From contig OY725488.1 in assembly GCA_963281255.1 (NCBI GenBank), positions 1,302,001 to 1,366,000 of the forward strand: a stretch of 64,000 nucleotides of DNA, given 5' to 3'. Shown here in pieces: positions 32,253-44,344 of this stretch. The DNA comes from Aphrocallistes beatrix. Taxonomy: Eukaryota; Porifera; Hexactinellida; Sceptrulophora; Aphrocallistidae. Numbering within the stretch: the stretch's first letter is position 1; every line of letters begins with the position of its first letter. The position numbers and the translations under genes were made by a program. Below the pieces are notes generated by a model. The model was given only the letters and a program-made list of their open reading frames with translations. It was not told the origin of the DNA and did not search any database.

Positions 32253-33472
32253 ATGACTACAGCAGGTAATGAATATTGGTTCGTGTGCGTTCCAGCAGAG
32301 AAGGGGGGGAGCGGCTCCTCAACCTTACAGGAGAAAATCGGAGAGACTGCTAAATGCACTCAGCTCAAATTGCCAGATTTCAAAGTTGGAACGCTTGACA
32401 GTCTAATGGGACTGATGGACGAACTCGCGAAACTCGACAGTTCGACTGAAACTTCTCTCAAGAAGGTTGCTCAACAGCTGTTGGATAATTTAAGGCACGA
32501 GAATGAAGGAAATATCGCTGAGAATTTTTTGGCCGCTCGAATGCCTCTCCACGAATACCTATTCAAGTTCCAATGGGACGCAGCTAAGTTCCCTATTCGG
32601 CAGCCTCTGCCTAACCTAAGTGAGATGATCGGCAAACAGGTAACTGCCTAATAACCTATTCTACGAAACCTGCATGCATAATCATCCCCATTCATTTTTG
32701 CTCCTAGGTTTCTCAGATCGATCAGGATTTGAAGGTGAAGGCGTCTCAGTTCAACAGCCTTCGTAACCAGGTCGAGTCTATTCAGCGGAAGAGCACTGGC
32801 AGTCTCCTCACAAAGTCTCTCTGGGATATCGTCCGCAAGGAGCAGTTCGTTCTGGATTCTGAATACCTACAGACCGTCCTAGTCGTGGTACCAAAGTCCC
32901 TCAACTCGGAATGGCACACTACGTACGAGAAGTTGACAGACATGATCGTGCCGCGGTCTTGCATCGAGATCACAAGTGATTCCGAGCACCTCTTGTACGC
33001 CATCACTCTGTTCACGAAAGTAGTGGATGAGTTCAGGACGAAAGCTAGAGAAAAGAAGTTCATTATGCGAGACTTTAAGTACGATGAATGTTTGATGCAG
33101 AAAGAGAAACAGGACTTCAAAAGGTTGGAGCAAGAGCTGAAGAATCAGAAGGGGCCTCTCTTACGCTGGCTACGCATCAATTTCGGAGAGGTTTTCATTG
33201 CTCAAACTCACATCAAGATACTTCGAATATTTGTTGAGTCTGTCGTCCGATACGGACCCAGTGCAGTGTTAAATGCTAACACAATCTGCTTACCCACGAA
33301 GAAGCAGAAGAAGATTAAGGAGATATTAGGCAGCATATACGCACATCTGGATTCCAGTGTGGGCTCAGTTAGTATGGCGGAAGCACAGGAAGTGCCAGGA
33401 CTCAATATCCTGGGACAGGAGTACTACACGTACGTCTTCTGTAAACTCGTCTTAGACTTCATTCCGTACTGA
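32253..33472 (+). CDS. ATP6V1C1: V-type proton ATPase subunit C
   Basis: Two exons, 32253-32639 and 32708-33472, joined at CAG|GT...AG|G in phase 0 (EMIGKQ-VSQIDQDL), giving 383 residues (human 382). Subunit C is the peripheral-stalk component of the V1 sector whose binding and release control pump assembly. Clear family boxes: PDFKVGTLDSLMGLMDELAKL, FQWDAAKFPIRQPLPNLSEMI, SLLTKSLWDIVRKEQFVLDS, LVVVPKSLNSEW, MIVPRS, KFIMRDFKYDE, and the end PGLNILGQEYYTYVFCKL. The ATG at 32253 is used; the frame extends slightly upstream without another ATG. It lies 361 bp after ODF3 on the same strand. Confidence 0.95.
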
Positions 33473-33750
33473 TGTAACGCTGGGCTCTATCAACTCTAGT
33501 TGTGTATATTATTATAGAGTATAGCTATATTCTTGGATCTCAACATAATTCTACTATCACATATTAATATCTGCTGTCAGATTTAGGGATTTTGCTGATG
33601 GACTTATGATTTATTCTAGATATGCAATGCAAAATTCTGGGTTAGAGAGTGTCTGTACTAAACAGTTTGGACAGGATTTTGGATAAAACCAAAATAAAAC
33701 CGACAAATGCACAAAAGTCGAATTCGAGGAAAAACCTAGAAATAATACCT

Positions 33751-33828
33751 TACAAGCGCGCTTCGCTTGTTTCCGCTGCGCGGCTTGCGGACCCTAAGTA
33801 TCCGCAGAGTCGCCCTGCGGGCGCCTGG
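33751..33828. repeat. Hairpin cassette copy downstream of ATP6V1C1
   Basis: AAGCGCGCTTCGCTTG, GCGGACCCTAAGTATCCGC and CGCCCTGCGGGCG occur in the same order as at 26350-26428, with changed loops. Confidence 0.6.
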
Positions 33829-34801
33829 AGTTACTCAATCTAGCGTAGTGTTAATTTGTTACTTTATATAAATATTGTAAACAAACTTAACAAATAATTT
33901 CTAATATAGACCCGAAAATATAGTATTCTAAATTTACACCCCTTAAAACCCCATGTCAACCGTTGGAAGCTAGTCTCTGGCCTATTTCACAGAAACATAA
34001 TCTCTAGAGAATTCGCTCATCACCATGTAAAAAATTGTGAATATAATTTTAGTTACTGTAAGCAAATAATGTTAAAGGTGAAAAGTTTTCAATTAACTAA
34101 TGGGTGTTCAAGAGAATGAGTTGTCTATTTCTCGTGTTTTCAATTGACATTATATTCTCATCACGTGTTCTACATACTCGGGTATTGTTGACTGAATTTC
34201 GCTGCGCTTCATGCTTGAAAACAAGGATACAGGTAATCGATTTATATGTATAGAATCGCCTATTATACTAGGTTCCACTGGTTCGTCCATAATTCGCCCT
34301 TCTAATTACAATATTAACTTGTGTATGGATTGAGAACTTATCAAACACTCATATTTTGATAGTTTTTCCATTATGTTGACGACTTGATATTAGGGCGTAA
34401 CTCTTCTCTCGCAACTATCTAAGAGTTGTGTTTTAAGAATGTTTTCCAAATAATTGTAATCATATATAGTTGATAAATTAAAATATCCTACTTCTTGCCA
34501 AGAACTAAGCATCTATCTCCAAAGCATTTGGATTCTGAACTTTTGCTCACTCAAAGTTTAAATGCTCACTCAAAGTTTAAATGCTCACTCAATTTTAGAT
34601 GCTCAGAATCAACTAAATTATTTAAAATACTTAATACGAGCTCACTTGCTCACTCAATTTTTGACGTTGCTCAACAATGCTCACTGGATCTTAATCAATA
34701 TCTCAGTGCTCATTTACTTGATCATGTTTGATTTCAAATTATATAAATACGTCCATGTTAATCAGCTTGTACAAGAAACTGTTGAAACTGGTGACATCAA
34801 A
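33829..34801. other. Intergenic upstream of the GABA-B-like receptor
   Basis: No gene. 34545-34690 is a degenerate tandem repeat of TGCTCACTCAA(AGTTTAAA). This repeat extends the receptor reading frame upstream artificially. Confidence 0.5.
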
Positions 34802-37165
34802 ATGAAATTCCAACCTCTAGTGTTAATATTTTTACTCATGTACAACGCATTTTATTTTGCAAGTTGTAAGCAACCAATTTTCATTGGTGGATTGTATTAC
34901 CTGCATCCTTTCCTAAATAGCTCGACTGCATTAACAGAACTGGCTGTGAGTGAGATAAACGCTAGAAATGACATATTGCCCGATTATGAAATAATCATCG
35001 TTTGGAAAGAGACTAATTGTGACCAGATCGTAGCATTTGAGTCATTTCTTCAGTACCAGATCGTGTATCCTACTTATGGATACCATATCCCAATCGTTTT
35101 CGGATTACCCTGTATAGGTTCGATCGATATTGTTGCTGAGATAGTTGCTAAATATAACGTCTTACTAGTAACATTTAGTACATTCCTCCCATTTTCTACT
35201 TCCAGTTACTTTCCAAACTTTGTCTTGAAAGCATTTCCAACTGGTCGCACTGCTTCTTTGGCGCAAATAAAATTCATTCAGGATAATGGCTGGAATCGCG
35301 TTGCTATAGTTAGCACTGAAGAAGAAAACTCACTAGGTCTTAGCTATCGACTGAATCAGGCCATGCATGAGCTAGAAATCGAAAACACTTTAGAAATACT
35401 TTCTTTTGAGAACGAAGAAGATCAAAGTAACGAGCAAAATGATGTTCTGATTGATAACTTACAATCAGGTGGCTACCGAGTCATCATATTTAACACTCCG
35501 CTCAGCATTGTAAATAACTTTTTCTGTCGGGTCAGTAATAGGAGCTTAAATTTTCAGAAATACACATTCCTTTTGCAGAGCTTTTCCCCGTATACTTGGA
35601 GTGATTCTTCTGCATGTCCTCTGGACAAACTTCAGGAGCTTGTCAACGGTTCCATCGGATTCAACCAACACCCTAGAGTTGAAGACATAATCAGCATGGG
35701 TAGAGAGACCTTCTCAGGAATTCCGTCTTTGAACTTAACATCGAACTATGGACTAGACGATTCGCCTCCATTTGATTTTGAATACTGGGATGTAGTGGGC
35801 CTCTACATGTATGACGCCATGTGGGCATTAGGGCTAGCATTGAATAAAACCTTGAGTGAAAGTTTGAATGCAAGTGTGATATCGCCAATAGAGATTCGAC
35901 AGCTTCTACCAAAATATGTCTATCAAAACATCATCGAACAACCTTTCAAAAGTGTGACAGGTGACGTGGATTTCGAAAATGGTTTTCGAGTTTCACATCG
36001 CGCGCAACTAATAGAGTATTCCTACTACGAGACATTCTTCCGTGGCTTGTACGTTAATTTACCACCAGATTTCGAACAAATTGAAAATCTGACTGCTGCG
36101 GAATTGATCAATAAGTCCGATTTCCTCTACTGGGATTCCACTTCTTCAGATGGTGTTGAAAACAAGTACTCCCCCTTATCTCTTTTCGGCATAGTTGCAG
36201 TGTTAGCTCTCTTAGCAGCTGTCTACATCGTCGTTCTTATCATCATAATTATCGTCGCGGTTTACAAACGCTATCCTCCTGCTATATACTCTGAACCAGC
36301 CATGAATATCTTCCTTCTCATCGCCACCCTATTCCTACTTGCATTCGCGATTCTTCTCACTTTTGACGGCAAATTCGCAACTTTCGAATCGAATGCGCCT
36401 GAGTGCAGCGTGTATTGCCACGTTCTGATCTGGCTAGCCTGCGTAGCTTGTAGCTTGATCCTGGGAGGCGTGTTAGCTAAAGCGTTGAAGTTGTACGCAA
36501 TTTGGGTGTTGAACCGGTTTGAAAAGACTTCCAGACAGCTTCTCCGCTTCCGTTTTCTCGTGCTCGTCCCTATCACCCTCGCTTTAATAGATACAGCGGT
36601 GATCGCATTCTGGGCTGGTTTCGATCCGGTTCCCTACCAGTCCGACATCGTAAGGTCTGAAGTTGAAAACCCTCCTTTCTACCGCATTGCATTCTGCGAA
36701 TTCAGCGTTAATGCCCCGTTGATTATCCTGCTCCTTATCAAAATTGGTTTGATTATCATCTCGATTTTCCTCGCTTATCATTTGCGAAATATCACACACA
36801 AATCGCAACGTTACACGTTCGCCATTAGTTTCATCATGTACACTACGCTATTCTTCTCCATCTTCATCTTTGTTGTGCTCGGATTCGTGTCTAATTTCGA
36901 CACTAAAATTGGTTTAACGTCCCTAATGTCCATTTTCGCTGCTTGCATTACAGCTTCTATCATCGGCATTCCTGTACTGTACTACCTGTACAAAGACCCT
37001 TCTGGCAAGACTCTTTTCAATACGAGCAACATGAAGGAGTTCCCTGAGGACTCTACTCTACTGCGAAAACGTATCGAGTCTCTGGAAAGAGATCTCGAGC
37101 ATTACACCTCAACTGCTGACAAACAACAACTTATTGTTAACTCTGTGGAAGATGGTGAGATGTGA
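34802..37165 (+). CDS. Class C GPCR, GABA-B-receptor-like
   Basis: Intronless 788-residue receptor. The start is taken at 34802 because MKFQPLVLIFLLMYNAFYFA is a good signal peptide; the frame is open to 34562 but that part is a simple repeat translation. Residues about 25-420 form a Venus-flytrap ligand domain (FIGGLYYLHPF, NARNDILPDYEI, FIQDNGWNRVAIVSTEEE). Residues about 455-730 hold seven hydrophobic segments. A short C-terminal coiled coil (LRKRIESLERDLEH) recalls GABA-B dimerisation helices. No cysteine-rich domain separates the flytrap from the membrane, which separates it from mGluR and calcium-sensing receptors. The ligand is unknown; a GABA-B-like heterodimer partner is not in the window. 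Confidence 0.85.
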   Translation: MKFQPLVLIFLLMYNAFYFASCKQPIFIGGLYYLHPFLNSSTALTELAVSEINARNDILPDYEIIIVWKETNCDQIVAFESFLQYQIVYPTYGYHIPIVFGLPCIGSIDIVAEIVAKYNVLLVTFSTFLPFSTSSYFPNFVLKAFPTGRTASLAQIKFIQDNGWNRVAIVSTEEENSLGLSYRLNQAMHELEIENTLEILSFENEEDQSNEQNDVLIDNLQSGGYRVIIFNTPLSIVNNFFCRVSNRSLNFQKYTFLLQSFSPYTWSDSSACPLDKLQELVNGSIGFNQHPRVEDIISMGRETFSGIPSLNLTSNYGLDDSPPFDFEYWDVVGLYMYDAMWALGLALNKTLSESLNASVISPIEIRQLLPKYVYQNIIEQPFKSVTGDVDFENGFRVSHRAQLIEYSYYETFFRGLYVNLPPDFEQIENLTAAELINKSDFLYWDSTSSDGVENKYSPLSLFGIVAVLALLAAVYIVVLIIIIIVAVYKRYPPAIYSEPAMNIFLLIATLFLLAFAILLTFDGKFATFESNAPECSVYCHVLIWLACVACSLILGGVLAKALKLYAIWVLNRFEKTSRQLLRFRFLVLVPITLALIDTAVIAFWAGFDPVPYQSDIVRSEVENPPFYRIAFCEFSVNAPLIILLLIKIGLIIISIFLAYHLRNITHKSQRYTFAISFIMYTTLFFSIFIFVVLGFVSNFDTKIGLTSLMSIFAACITASIIGIPVLYYLYKDPSGKTLFNTSNMKEFPEDSTLLRKRIESLERDLEHYTSTADKQQLIVNSVEDGEM

Positions 37166-37307
37166 GAAATATGTTGATTAGCTAAGTGCTCGTATTTCAT
37201 TAAAGCTTTTAGTTTTCCCCCTCCCAAGTAGAGAAGCTTTTTTGACATTCATACTTTCTCTCTAGATCTTCTTTGAATAAGTATTCCTTTCTGGATTAGG
37301 CTATTTC

Positions 37308-37308
<1 letters not shown>

Positions 37309-37338
<30 letters not shown>
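37309..37338. repeat. (GTT)n microsatellite
   Basis: About nine uninterrupted GTT units in the 3' flank of the GABA-B-like receptor, followed by GTTT units. Confidence 0.9.
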
Positions 37339-37339
<1 letters not shown>

Positions 37340-37687
37340 GTTTGTTTTGCTAATACTCGTACATACTTGTTTATATTAATTAAGTAATTAAATTGTTTGG
37401 GCAAGTTTCAGTGAGATTTTACCAGTGTGGGAATGCAAGTATTTAACAAGAAACATTTAAACAACGGAATTACACCATTATAACTATAGCAAAGTCAGTA
37501 CATCCGCTGGTTAATTAAGAAAATATATTTGATTAAATCCCCTGTTGCCCCTGGGATTTTCTATTTATAGTAATTACTTACCCCTAAACGCATATGGCTC
37601 CCCCCAAATGACTTTACCCAGAAATGACGCGACACATTCCACGGGCAACGGAGGATATCATCATAACTTAACTTGTCATAACGTATA

Positions 37688-37965
37688 TACAGTAGGACGT
37701 CAGTTATCCGAACGGGTTGGGACCGCGGGGGTTCGGATAACTGAAGTTGTTATGTGATTATATAGAAAAGTTGGTAAGTAGTACTAAGTAGTCATGATGA
37801 TAAATATGGATAAAATACTTATTAGCTTATGTAGGTATCATCAATAGTATATAAAATGATGGCAGTGTAATAATTTCAATTATCAACTCAGGATGCATCA
37901 TTTATACATTTATTATATTTTAGTTTGGTCAACCAAGGGGTTCGGATAACTGACGTTCTACTGTA
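37688..37965. mobile_element. pogo/Tigger-like MITE with ATCCGAAC ends
   Basis: TACAGTAGGACGTCAGTTAT followed by CCGAAC at the left, and its near-exact reverse complement at the right ending TACTGTA, with TA target. An extra internal inverted copy (GGTTCGGATAACTGAAGTT) lies at 37730-37750. Confidence 0.85.
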
Positions 37966-39056
37966 GTTGTGTATACGTACTTATACGTATGCACTTGTAT
38001 TACAATACGCCCTCCCTAATCCGAACGCTAAAAATATAGCCCTGCTGTCACTGACGTAAATCCTTCAAAAGTTCAACCTCAGTGTTTATTGCTTCTACCT
38101 ACATTACTTACAACTCCTCTAAAATATTTTAAGACTTTGGCCCCATACCCTCTTGTTTCGAAATCATGAATCTCTTTATCGTGCCATTCTGCAGACAGAT
38201 TGTATTGTGCATCCCGCGGCTTTTTAATGTCTCTCTTCTGGAAAACCCGAGAAGTCCGTGTCCCCTATTCTCTTTGAATTTAGTCTAATTTCTGATGGCG
38301 ACATGTTGTCCTGTCGGAACTAACTGCCAATAGAGTACTTGCATCAGACAATATACTAGTACATGTTTCAAACAATTCCCTTACAGGCCTATGGACATAT
38401 CATCAGTTTGAAATTAACAGCTATGCCAATCCATAGCAATTAATTTATGAAGCTGAAGCATGTAACGTGTATCATTACGGGCAACCTGAATGGTGTTTTG
38501 AACAATGAGCAATCAAACACCTTCAGAGAACCTGGACAAATGCCTTTGTTTGATAACGTTCGATTAGGACCGAGCCCTCAACAGTGCAGAAGTATGCGTT
38601 GGGATTTGTTATTATTCATGCAAAAGCTTTCTCCGTTTATTTAGGAGACTAATAAATGATTTACTAACTCCTATGTCAGTAGATAAATAACCTACGTATA
38701 TGTCGTTAACGGAACGTTCGTCGCCGGAATATTCGTCCCATAAAGAATATATGGTGGATTAACTTTTTTTCATGTTCCAGATGCCTTGGAGAATCCAAGT
38801 ATTTAGGTAGGATATATTAAGTTAAATATTGCGATTTGCGACGAATGTTCCGTGCAAGGAATGTTCCACTATTCTGTATATGTATTGCAGATAGTTGACC
38901 CGATCTTATTTTAACCTTCCAAGAGAGTCAGTGCAAAACTTGTGATCAAGATTTGTAACGCTTCATAAGAACTTGTGATTCTATACGAGTTTAATTCTAT
39001 AACTTAAAATGCTAGGATTTTAATTAAAGTTCAAACTATTCTTATTAGAATTCAGC
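37966..39056. other. Intergenic upstream of GPR157
   Basis: No supported gene; the 65-codon frame at 38447 lacks domain or context support. 38711-38851 is bounded by GGAACGTTCGTCGC and its near inverse GCGACGAATGTTCC, a probable ~140-bp MITE. Confidence 0.45.
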
Positions 39057-40860
39057 ATGGATCTTTCTTGTAAAGCGAATGCTTCAGAAGCTGCTGTAAC
39101 TCGCCTGCTAATCCTAGAGGTGATCACAGGGAGCGTATGCGTCCTGTCTATCACCGGCTGTCTCTGCATCCTCATCTCCTTCTGTCTCTACAGGGAGCTG
39201 CGCACACGCGCTAGGCTGATCGTGGTGATTCTAGCTCTCTCTGTGCTCTGCTACACCTCGGCTAACCTGGTCGGCATCGGAGTCACTCATCTCTACAAGA
39301 ACCCTGCCAACGTCTCAATGGGCGCGTATGGAAACATCTCCAGCGTACTGGACCCAGTGTGTAAGGTGCAGGCGGGGTTCGCGGTGTTTTTCTACATCGC
39401 TTCCATCTTCTGGACTTACTGCATCGCCTTCTACATCCTAATGTCAGTGCTGCAGAGTAAGATCATGAGCCATGTCACTTTCTACTTCTTCTTCTTCATT
39501 TCATGGGCTGTGCCCAGCATCATCGTCGGCTACCTTATTGCGTACAATTATCTGGGTTATTCATGTCTGTCTGTGAAAGGAGGCAAAAACACAACGGAAC
39601 CCACTGAAGTGGACGTCTCCGCTCTCTGGTGTACGATAGCTTACTCGAGAGTGCCAACTAAAGCTACCAGGGTTCTCATCAATGTTCTCTCATTCGACGT
39701 CTGGCTCTTCATGGGCTACATAATCCTGCCTGTGATATTCATTCTGGTCAAGCTAGCCATGAAGAAGCAGGTACGTGATTTATGTTACTACGACCTATTC
39801 ACAATTCCTTATTAACTTTCTGCAAACACATTTAAATTTTTCCGTCAGTTAGGAAAAATTACCCACGAAATTATGAACCTTTTCAGAATGACAGTTATAC
39901 TTTTTTTAGTCGGCATACACCCGTAAATGAACCGTTCAGTAACCTTATAGGAAGGAATAATTTTTTGAATATTTAACGAAATTAAATTTGGTCTAGAAGG
40001 AATTTAAACCTCAGTTCAGTATGAGAAGAGAGTTCCCGCTTAAATTTATCATGGGATAATTGCGCCAATTTATTATTGTTCTAATTGTGTGTCATCTGTA
40101 TTTGTAGGCGTCAAAACTCTCTACCCTGTATGAACAATGTCTCAAGTCTTCTAAAGAAATTGATGTGAAGCTCCTTCTGATCCCGCTAGCCTTCATCCTG
40201 ATCAACGTGTGGTCAACCGTGAGGGATATTCTCTTCCTACTGCAACTCAAGAATGATTATTACTGGCTCGTGTTACTACAGGTAGGATGATGATGAGTTA
40301 CTAGCTCTGCCATTGTGACTACAGTCCCATATAATTTGAATTGCTGCTACTTTTGTGGCCGAATTTAACTTAATTTCACTAAACCTTCACTTTTAATAAC
40401 AAACTGATGGAATTCCATAGTAGTTTGCACCGCAGGAGTTTATCAAGCAAGTCATGAGAATTGCACATTGACACCTATCCCTGTATTATCGCCATGGCGA
40501 TGATTTTTTCCTTTCGCATGAAACCCCCGACCAGGTGATTATTCGGGGAAATACGATACTCAGCTAGATTGCAATTTGTTACATACCATCAGAATTGTGC
40601 TTAAAACTGACTCAGTTATAAAATATTTTACACTTTTTAAATTGTTTTAGAGTTTAGGCGATTGTTCTCAAGGACTTGTTATATTCCTGATATACTTCCT
40701 CATGACCAAGTACGTCCGACAAGCAATGCGTAAGAAGTGCTCCTGTTTCGCGAAACAACCTCAGGGGTACAAAACTATAAAAGCATCCCCTGTCAAGAAG
40801 AGGTGGTGGAAAATGTCGATGAAGTCAGAAATATTGCCTGATCTCAATACTGTCAACTGA
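39057..40860 (+). CDS. GPR157: GPR157-like seven-transmembrane receptor, three exons
   Basis: Exons 39057-39770, 40108-40281 and 40651-40860, with phase 0 junctions, give 365 residues (human GPR157 is 335). The N-terminus is short with Cys, then seven hydrophobic segments: ITGSVCVLSITGCLCILISF, IVVILALSVLCYTSANLVG, FAVFFYIASIFWTYCIAFYI, FYFFFFISWAVPSIIVGYLI, FMGYIILPVIFILVKLAM, a sixth in exon 2 (LLLIPLAFILINVWS) and a seventh in exon 3 (GLVIFLIYFLM). The overall layout resembles cAMP-receptor/secretin-like orphan GPR157, which signals through Gq at primary cilia in vertebrate neural progenitors. The C-tail is basic (VKKRWWKMSMK). Assignment is by remembered family pattern. Confidence 0.75.
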
Positions 40861-41325
40861 AGGATATACCATGGACACAGAGATTTGACAGGTTTTGTTA
40901 ACTACACCAAATTGATTCTCTTTTTTAATGGAAAGTAAATTTAAAGATCACTACGGTTGATGTACGTAATGTTGTGATATACTTGTATGTATAGTTCTGT
41001 TGGTATGTCACTTATCCTTATTGAATATTAATTGATCCGTTGTATTCACTCACAATGCGATACAAGTTTATTTATAATTGTAATTTGTAGAGGGCTATTT
41101 AACCTAAATTTAAAGTTTAGAAATTAGTAAGAGTGGCATACTTTTTTTTATTATTCGGTCAGATTATGTCCTCAAAATGTCGATGGATTTGAGAAATCGT
41201 GTTTAAGGATTTGAGAAATCGTTAGGATTCTCGTTTGTGTTCAATTGTGAAGACGTACGCACCAACTGGTAATATTCAGTCAGAATGGAGTCTATTTATA
41301 CATTCCGTTGGGATTCTCAAGGGTC

Positions 41326-41452
41326 ACCGGAATAAGTCCGAATTTGAAGTAGGAATAAGTTCGAAAATATTTTTTAAGTAGGAATTAGCCCTAAACCATT
41401 CCAAGTAGGAATAAGGCATAAAATCTGCCAAATAAGAATAAGACATAATATG
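41326..41452. repeat. Degenerate AAGTAGGAATAAG tandem repeat
   Basis: At least five diverged units of AGTAGGAATAAG spaced about 21-30 bp. It gives the minus-strand frame its repeated YSYL-like codons, so that frame is not a gene. Confidence 0.6.
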
Positions 41453-41649
41453 CCACACAGTACCTCCCTCAGGAAAAAATGCCACTTTCACACTCAATTG
41501 GATACTTTCAGTATATGTGTTGCGTAATATGAGCAAAGAAACTGATTTACTTTCGGTGGAAGGTTGAGGCAGAAGGAAGAGGAAGTGACCTTTTCATATC
41601 GATTATGCTTTAGGTATTTTACTTTCACTCTTCTGCTTGATTGATTATT

Positions 41650-41990
41650 TACAGTGGAACCTCTCTGATCGGGGGCTCCAGCCTCCAGAATTTAAATACG
41701 GAGCTCGATTCCCAATTTCCATTCTTTTCAGGGAAAATTGGTCCGAGGGACCATTTTTTTCAGGGAAAATTGATCTGGAGACTAATTTTTTCATGAATAT
41801 TGGTCTGGAGACTAATTTTTCATGAATATTGGTCCGGGTGGACCAAATTCCATGAAAAAATTGGTCCCCCGGACCAAAATTCCATGGAAATTAGTCCATA
41901 GTAGGACCAAGATTTTCAGCGTAGACCGATTTTCCCTGAAAAAATTGGTCCCCTGGACCAATTTTCCAGTGACAGGTCCACCAATTATAG
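41650..41990. repeat. AATTGGTCC hairpin array with a pogo-like left end
   Basis: 41650 reads TACAGTGGAACCTCTCTGAT, a pogo/Tigger-style terminus. From 41729 to about 41975 inverted and direct copies of AAAATTGGTCC / GGACCAATTTT alternate with TCATGAATATT. The array can fold into several hairpins. A matching right terminus was not found. Confidence 0.6.
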
Positions 41991-42490
41991 AGACCCATTT
42001 AGATTTCACCGTATTTCCTTATATTCATTGGCGAATCTACAGCTCTGCTGATATTATGCTGGTAGCAGGATGATGGATTCGCCTCTAATTCGAGTTCAAA
42101 TGACGTATCCATGGTTGTTTTCAAAATGATGCTTACATTTGTTATTGGATTATCGAGGTGGGAGGAAACAAACGAACAGTTGCTAGGCCAACTAGCACAG
42201 GTACTCTAGAAGTTAGAAGTATTGCCCTTATGTTTAGGATCAATATTTGATGATGTTCATCTTGAGGTGATGAGTGGCCAGTTTAGTAAATCTAGTTTGC
42301 ATTGTAATTGGTTTATTAATATTGCGCATGATCGAATGCTTATTGAATTTCGATAATAATATACATACATGATTAGTTAGGTAAGGTTAAATTATTTAAC
42401 TTTCACTCAAAATCTAACAAATTTTCCATTTTGAAATGTTTTATAAATGCGTACTATAGTTTCTGGTTCCGAAATCTACTCTGCATTCCA

Positions 42491-43810
42491 ATGCAGCGTA
42501 TCTATATTAATTTGAACAAACCCCGCATGACATTTCCTCGCTCAGCAAATGCATCACTTTCTATGAATTATTCCAACTCCTCTCAATACAGTTCCCCGGC
42601 ACTGGATAATCCCACCGTATCAGTGCTAGGTCGCGAGTATGCGGCTGACTCCCTAACTACCGTCACTCCCACCATTCTCAGAAAGGTAGGCAGACAGCTG
42701 CACAACCAGAAGCAGCATCCGATCGAGATCATCAAGCATAGAATCACCTCACATTTCTCCAACACGTATCAGGATGAGCACGGAGCGCCAATGTTTGCAG
42801 CGTTCGATAATTTCCCTCCAGTCGTTTCTCTGGAACAGAATTTCGATAGCTTAGGCGTGCCTCCCGAACACGTGACTCGTGCCAGAGGTGACAACTACTA
42901 TATCAACAAGGAGTATATGCTGAGAGCACACACCTCCGCTCATCAACGTGACACTATCAAGCGAGGACACTCGCGGTTTTTAGTGACAGGTGACGTATAC
43001 CGTCGTGACGAGATTGACACACACCATTACCCAGTGTTCCACCAGATGGAAGGGGTTGAGCTGTTCACGGCTGGAGAATTGTTTGGATCCAACGCTCATA
43101 GCGCAATAACTGACATAGCTCGTTCTGAGTGCGAGCAGAAGCAGGCAGAGTATTCTCTGCAGGCAGTAGAAGCCGTTGAGAGGAATCTCAAGTCCAAGCT
43201 AGAGTGTCTCATGCGTTCTTTATTCGGGTCTAGCTTGGAGATGAGATGGAGTGAGACGTACTTTCCATTCACCCACCCGTCCTATGAGCTGGAGATCTAC
43301 TGGAAAGAACAGTGGCTGGAGGTCTTAGGGTCTGGGATCATGCGTCATCACATATTGGTAGATGCTGGGGTGAAGGATAAGATTGGCTACGCTTTTGGAT
43401 TAGGACTAGAGAGACTCGCAATGATACTCTTCAGCATCCCAGATATCCGTCTCTTTTGGAGTATAGATGCTAGATTCTTGGATCAATTCTCGAATGTAGC
43501 AAGCAATATGAATGCTACATTCAAGCCATTTTCTATGTACCCTCCTGTATACCGAGATATTTCGTTTTGGATAAAAAACACATTTGAGTTCAACGATTTT
43601 TATGAAATCCTGCGCGAGGAAGCAGGCGATTGGGTCGAGAATGTGGAAAGATTGGACGATTTCGAACACCCTGAGACAAGAAAGAAGAGTTTGTGCTATC
43701 GGGTCACTTACAGGTGTATGGAGCGTACACTAACTCGTGGCGAGGTCATGGCGGTGCACACCAAGGTGAGAGACAGGCTAGTGAAAGAACTGCTGGTCAC
43801 TCTCAGGTAG
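42491..43810 (+). CDS. FARS2: Mitochondrial phenylalanyl-tRNA synthetase
   Basis: Intronless 439-codon monomeric class II synthetase that charges mitochondrial tRNA-Phe. The start is the ATG at 42491: the frame is open farther 5' but has no earlier ATG. The N-terminal ~45 residues are Ser/Asn/Arg-rich, suiting a transit peptide. Landmarks: HPIEIIKHRITSHF, FDNFPPVVSLEQNFDSL, motif 2 region GDVYRRDEIDTHHYPVFHQM, motif 3 GYAFGLGLERLAMILFSIPD. The C-terminal anticodon-binding (FDX-ACB) domain starts YPPVYRDISFWI and ends LTRGEVMAVHTKVRDRL. Length is close to human FARS2 (451). Confidence 0.94.
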   Translation: MQRIYINLNKPRMTFPRSANASLSMNYSNSSQYSSPALDNPTVSVLGREYAADSLTTVTPTILRKVGRQLHNQKQHPIEIIKHRITSHFSNTYQDEHGAPMFAAFDNFPPVVSLEQNFDSLGVPPEHVTRARGDNYYINKEYMLRAHTSAHQRDTIKRGHSRFLVTGDVYRRDEIDTHHYPVFHQMEGVELFTAGELFGSNAHSAITDIARSECEQKQAEYSLQAVEAVERNLKSKLECLMRSLFGSSLEMRWSETYFPFTHPSYELEIYWKEQWLEVLGSGIMRHHILVDAGVKDKIGYAFGLGLERLAMILFSIPDIRLFWSIDARFLDQFSNVASNMNATFKPFSMYPPVYRDISFWIKNTFEFNDFYEILREEAGDWVENVERLDDFEHPETRKKSLCYRVTYRCMERTLTRGEVMAVHTKVRDRLVKELLVTLR

Positions 43811-44344
43811 ATATCCTGTCATGCAATAGACGCTATTATGCAAACGATGTGTATCCTACAATTGTGTATGGTAGTTCAATTTATGAATAATGTTGCAGTT
43901 GAAGTAGATAACATGTAATGCTTAAACTGCAACACAAACAACCGTACCCTAAGCACTTATCAAGTGCATTAGCAGAATTGCATGGCGCTCCACTCATAAA
44001 TATACAAATAAAATGATCCAGCATGCTTCAATGTTGGTCTCAGGTTCTGCTGGAGTTTTACGAACTGTGATGAGCTAATCACATTTTAGGTGTTTGAGAC
44101 TTTTTAGTATGAATACTTATAAAAAGCTCTTCCTTTAGAATTCGTATAAAAATATGTATCTTGGAAAAACAGTATATGAGAAGTGAAACCTTTATTTTGA
44201 AATCTTTTTTTCCGTTTCCCAATAGGATTGCAAACTCAGAGAAATTGTGATCTAGAGCTAAAACATTCATCCCATATTGGAATGTCTGCACGACCAAATT
44301 CACTTCATACTGTAGCTAATTGATCAATTCTCACTTAGATAATA

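Noticed and set aside
34562..34801. 80-codon N-terminal extension of the GABA-B-like receptor
   Set aside because: Translates a TGCTCACTCAA tandem repeat and would bury the good signal peptide starting at 34802.
37545..37757. 70-codon frame
   Set aside because: Spans a dispersed repeat and the left end of a pogo-like MITE.
38447..38644. 65-codon frame upstream of GPR157
   Set aside because: No domain, signal or exon context.
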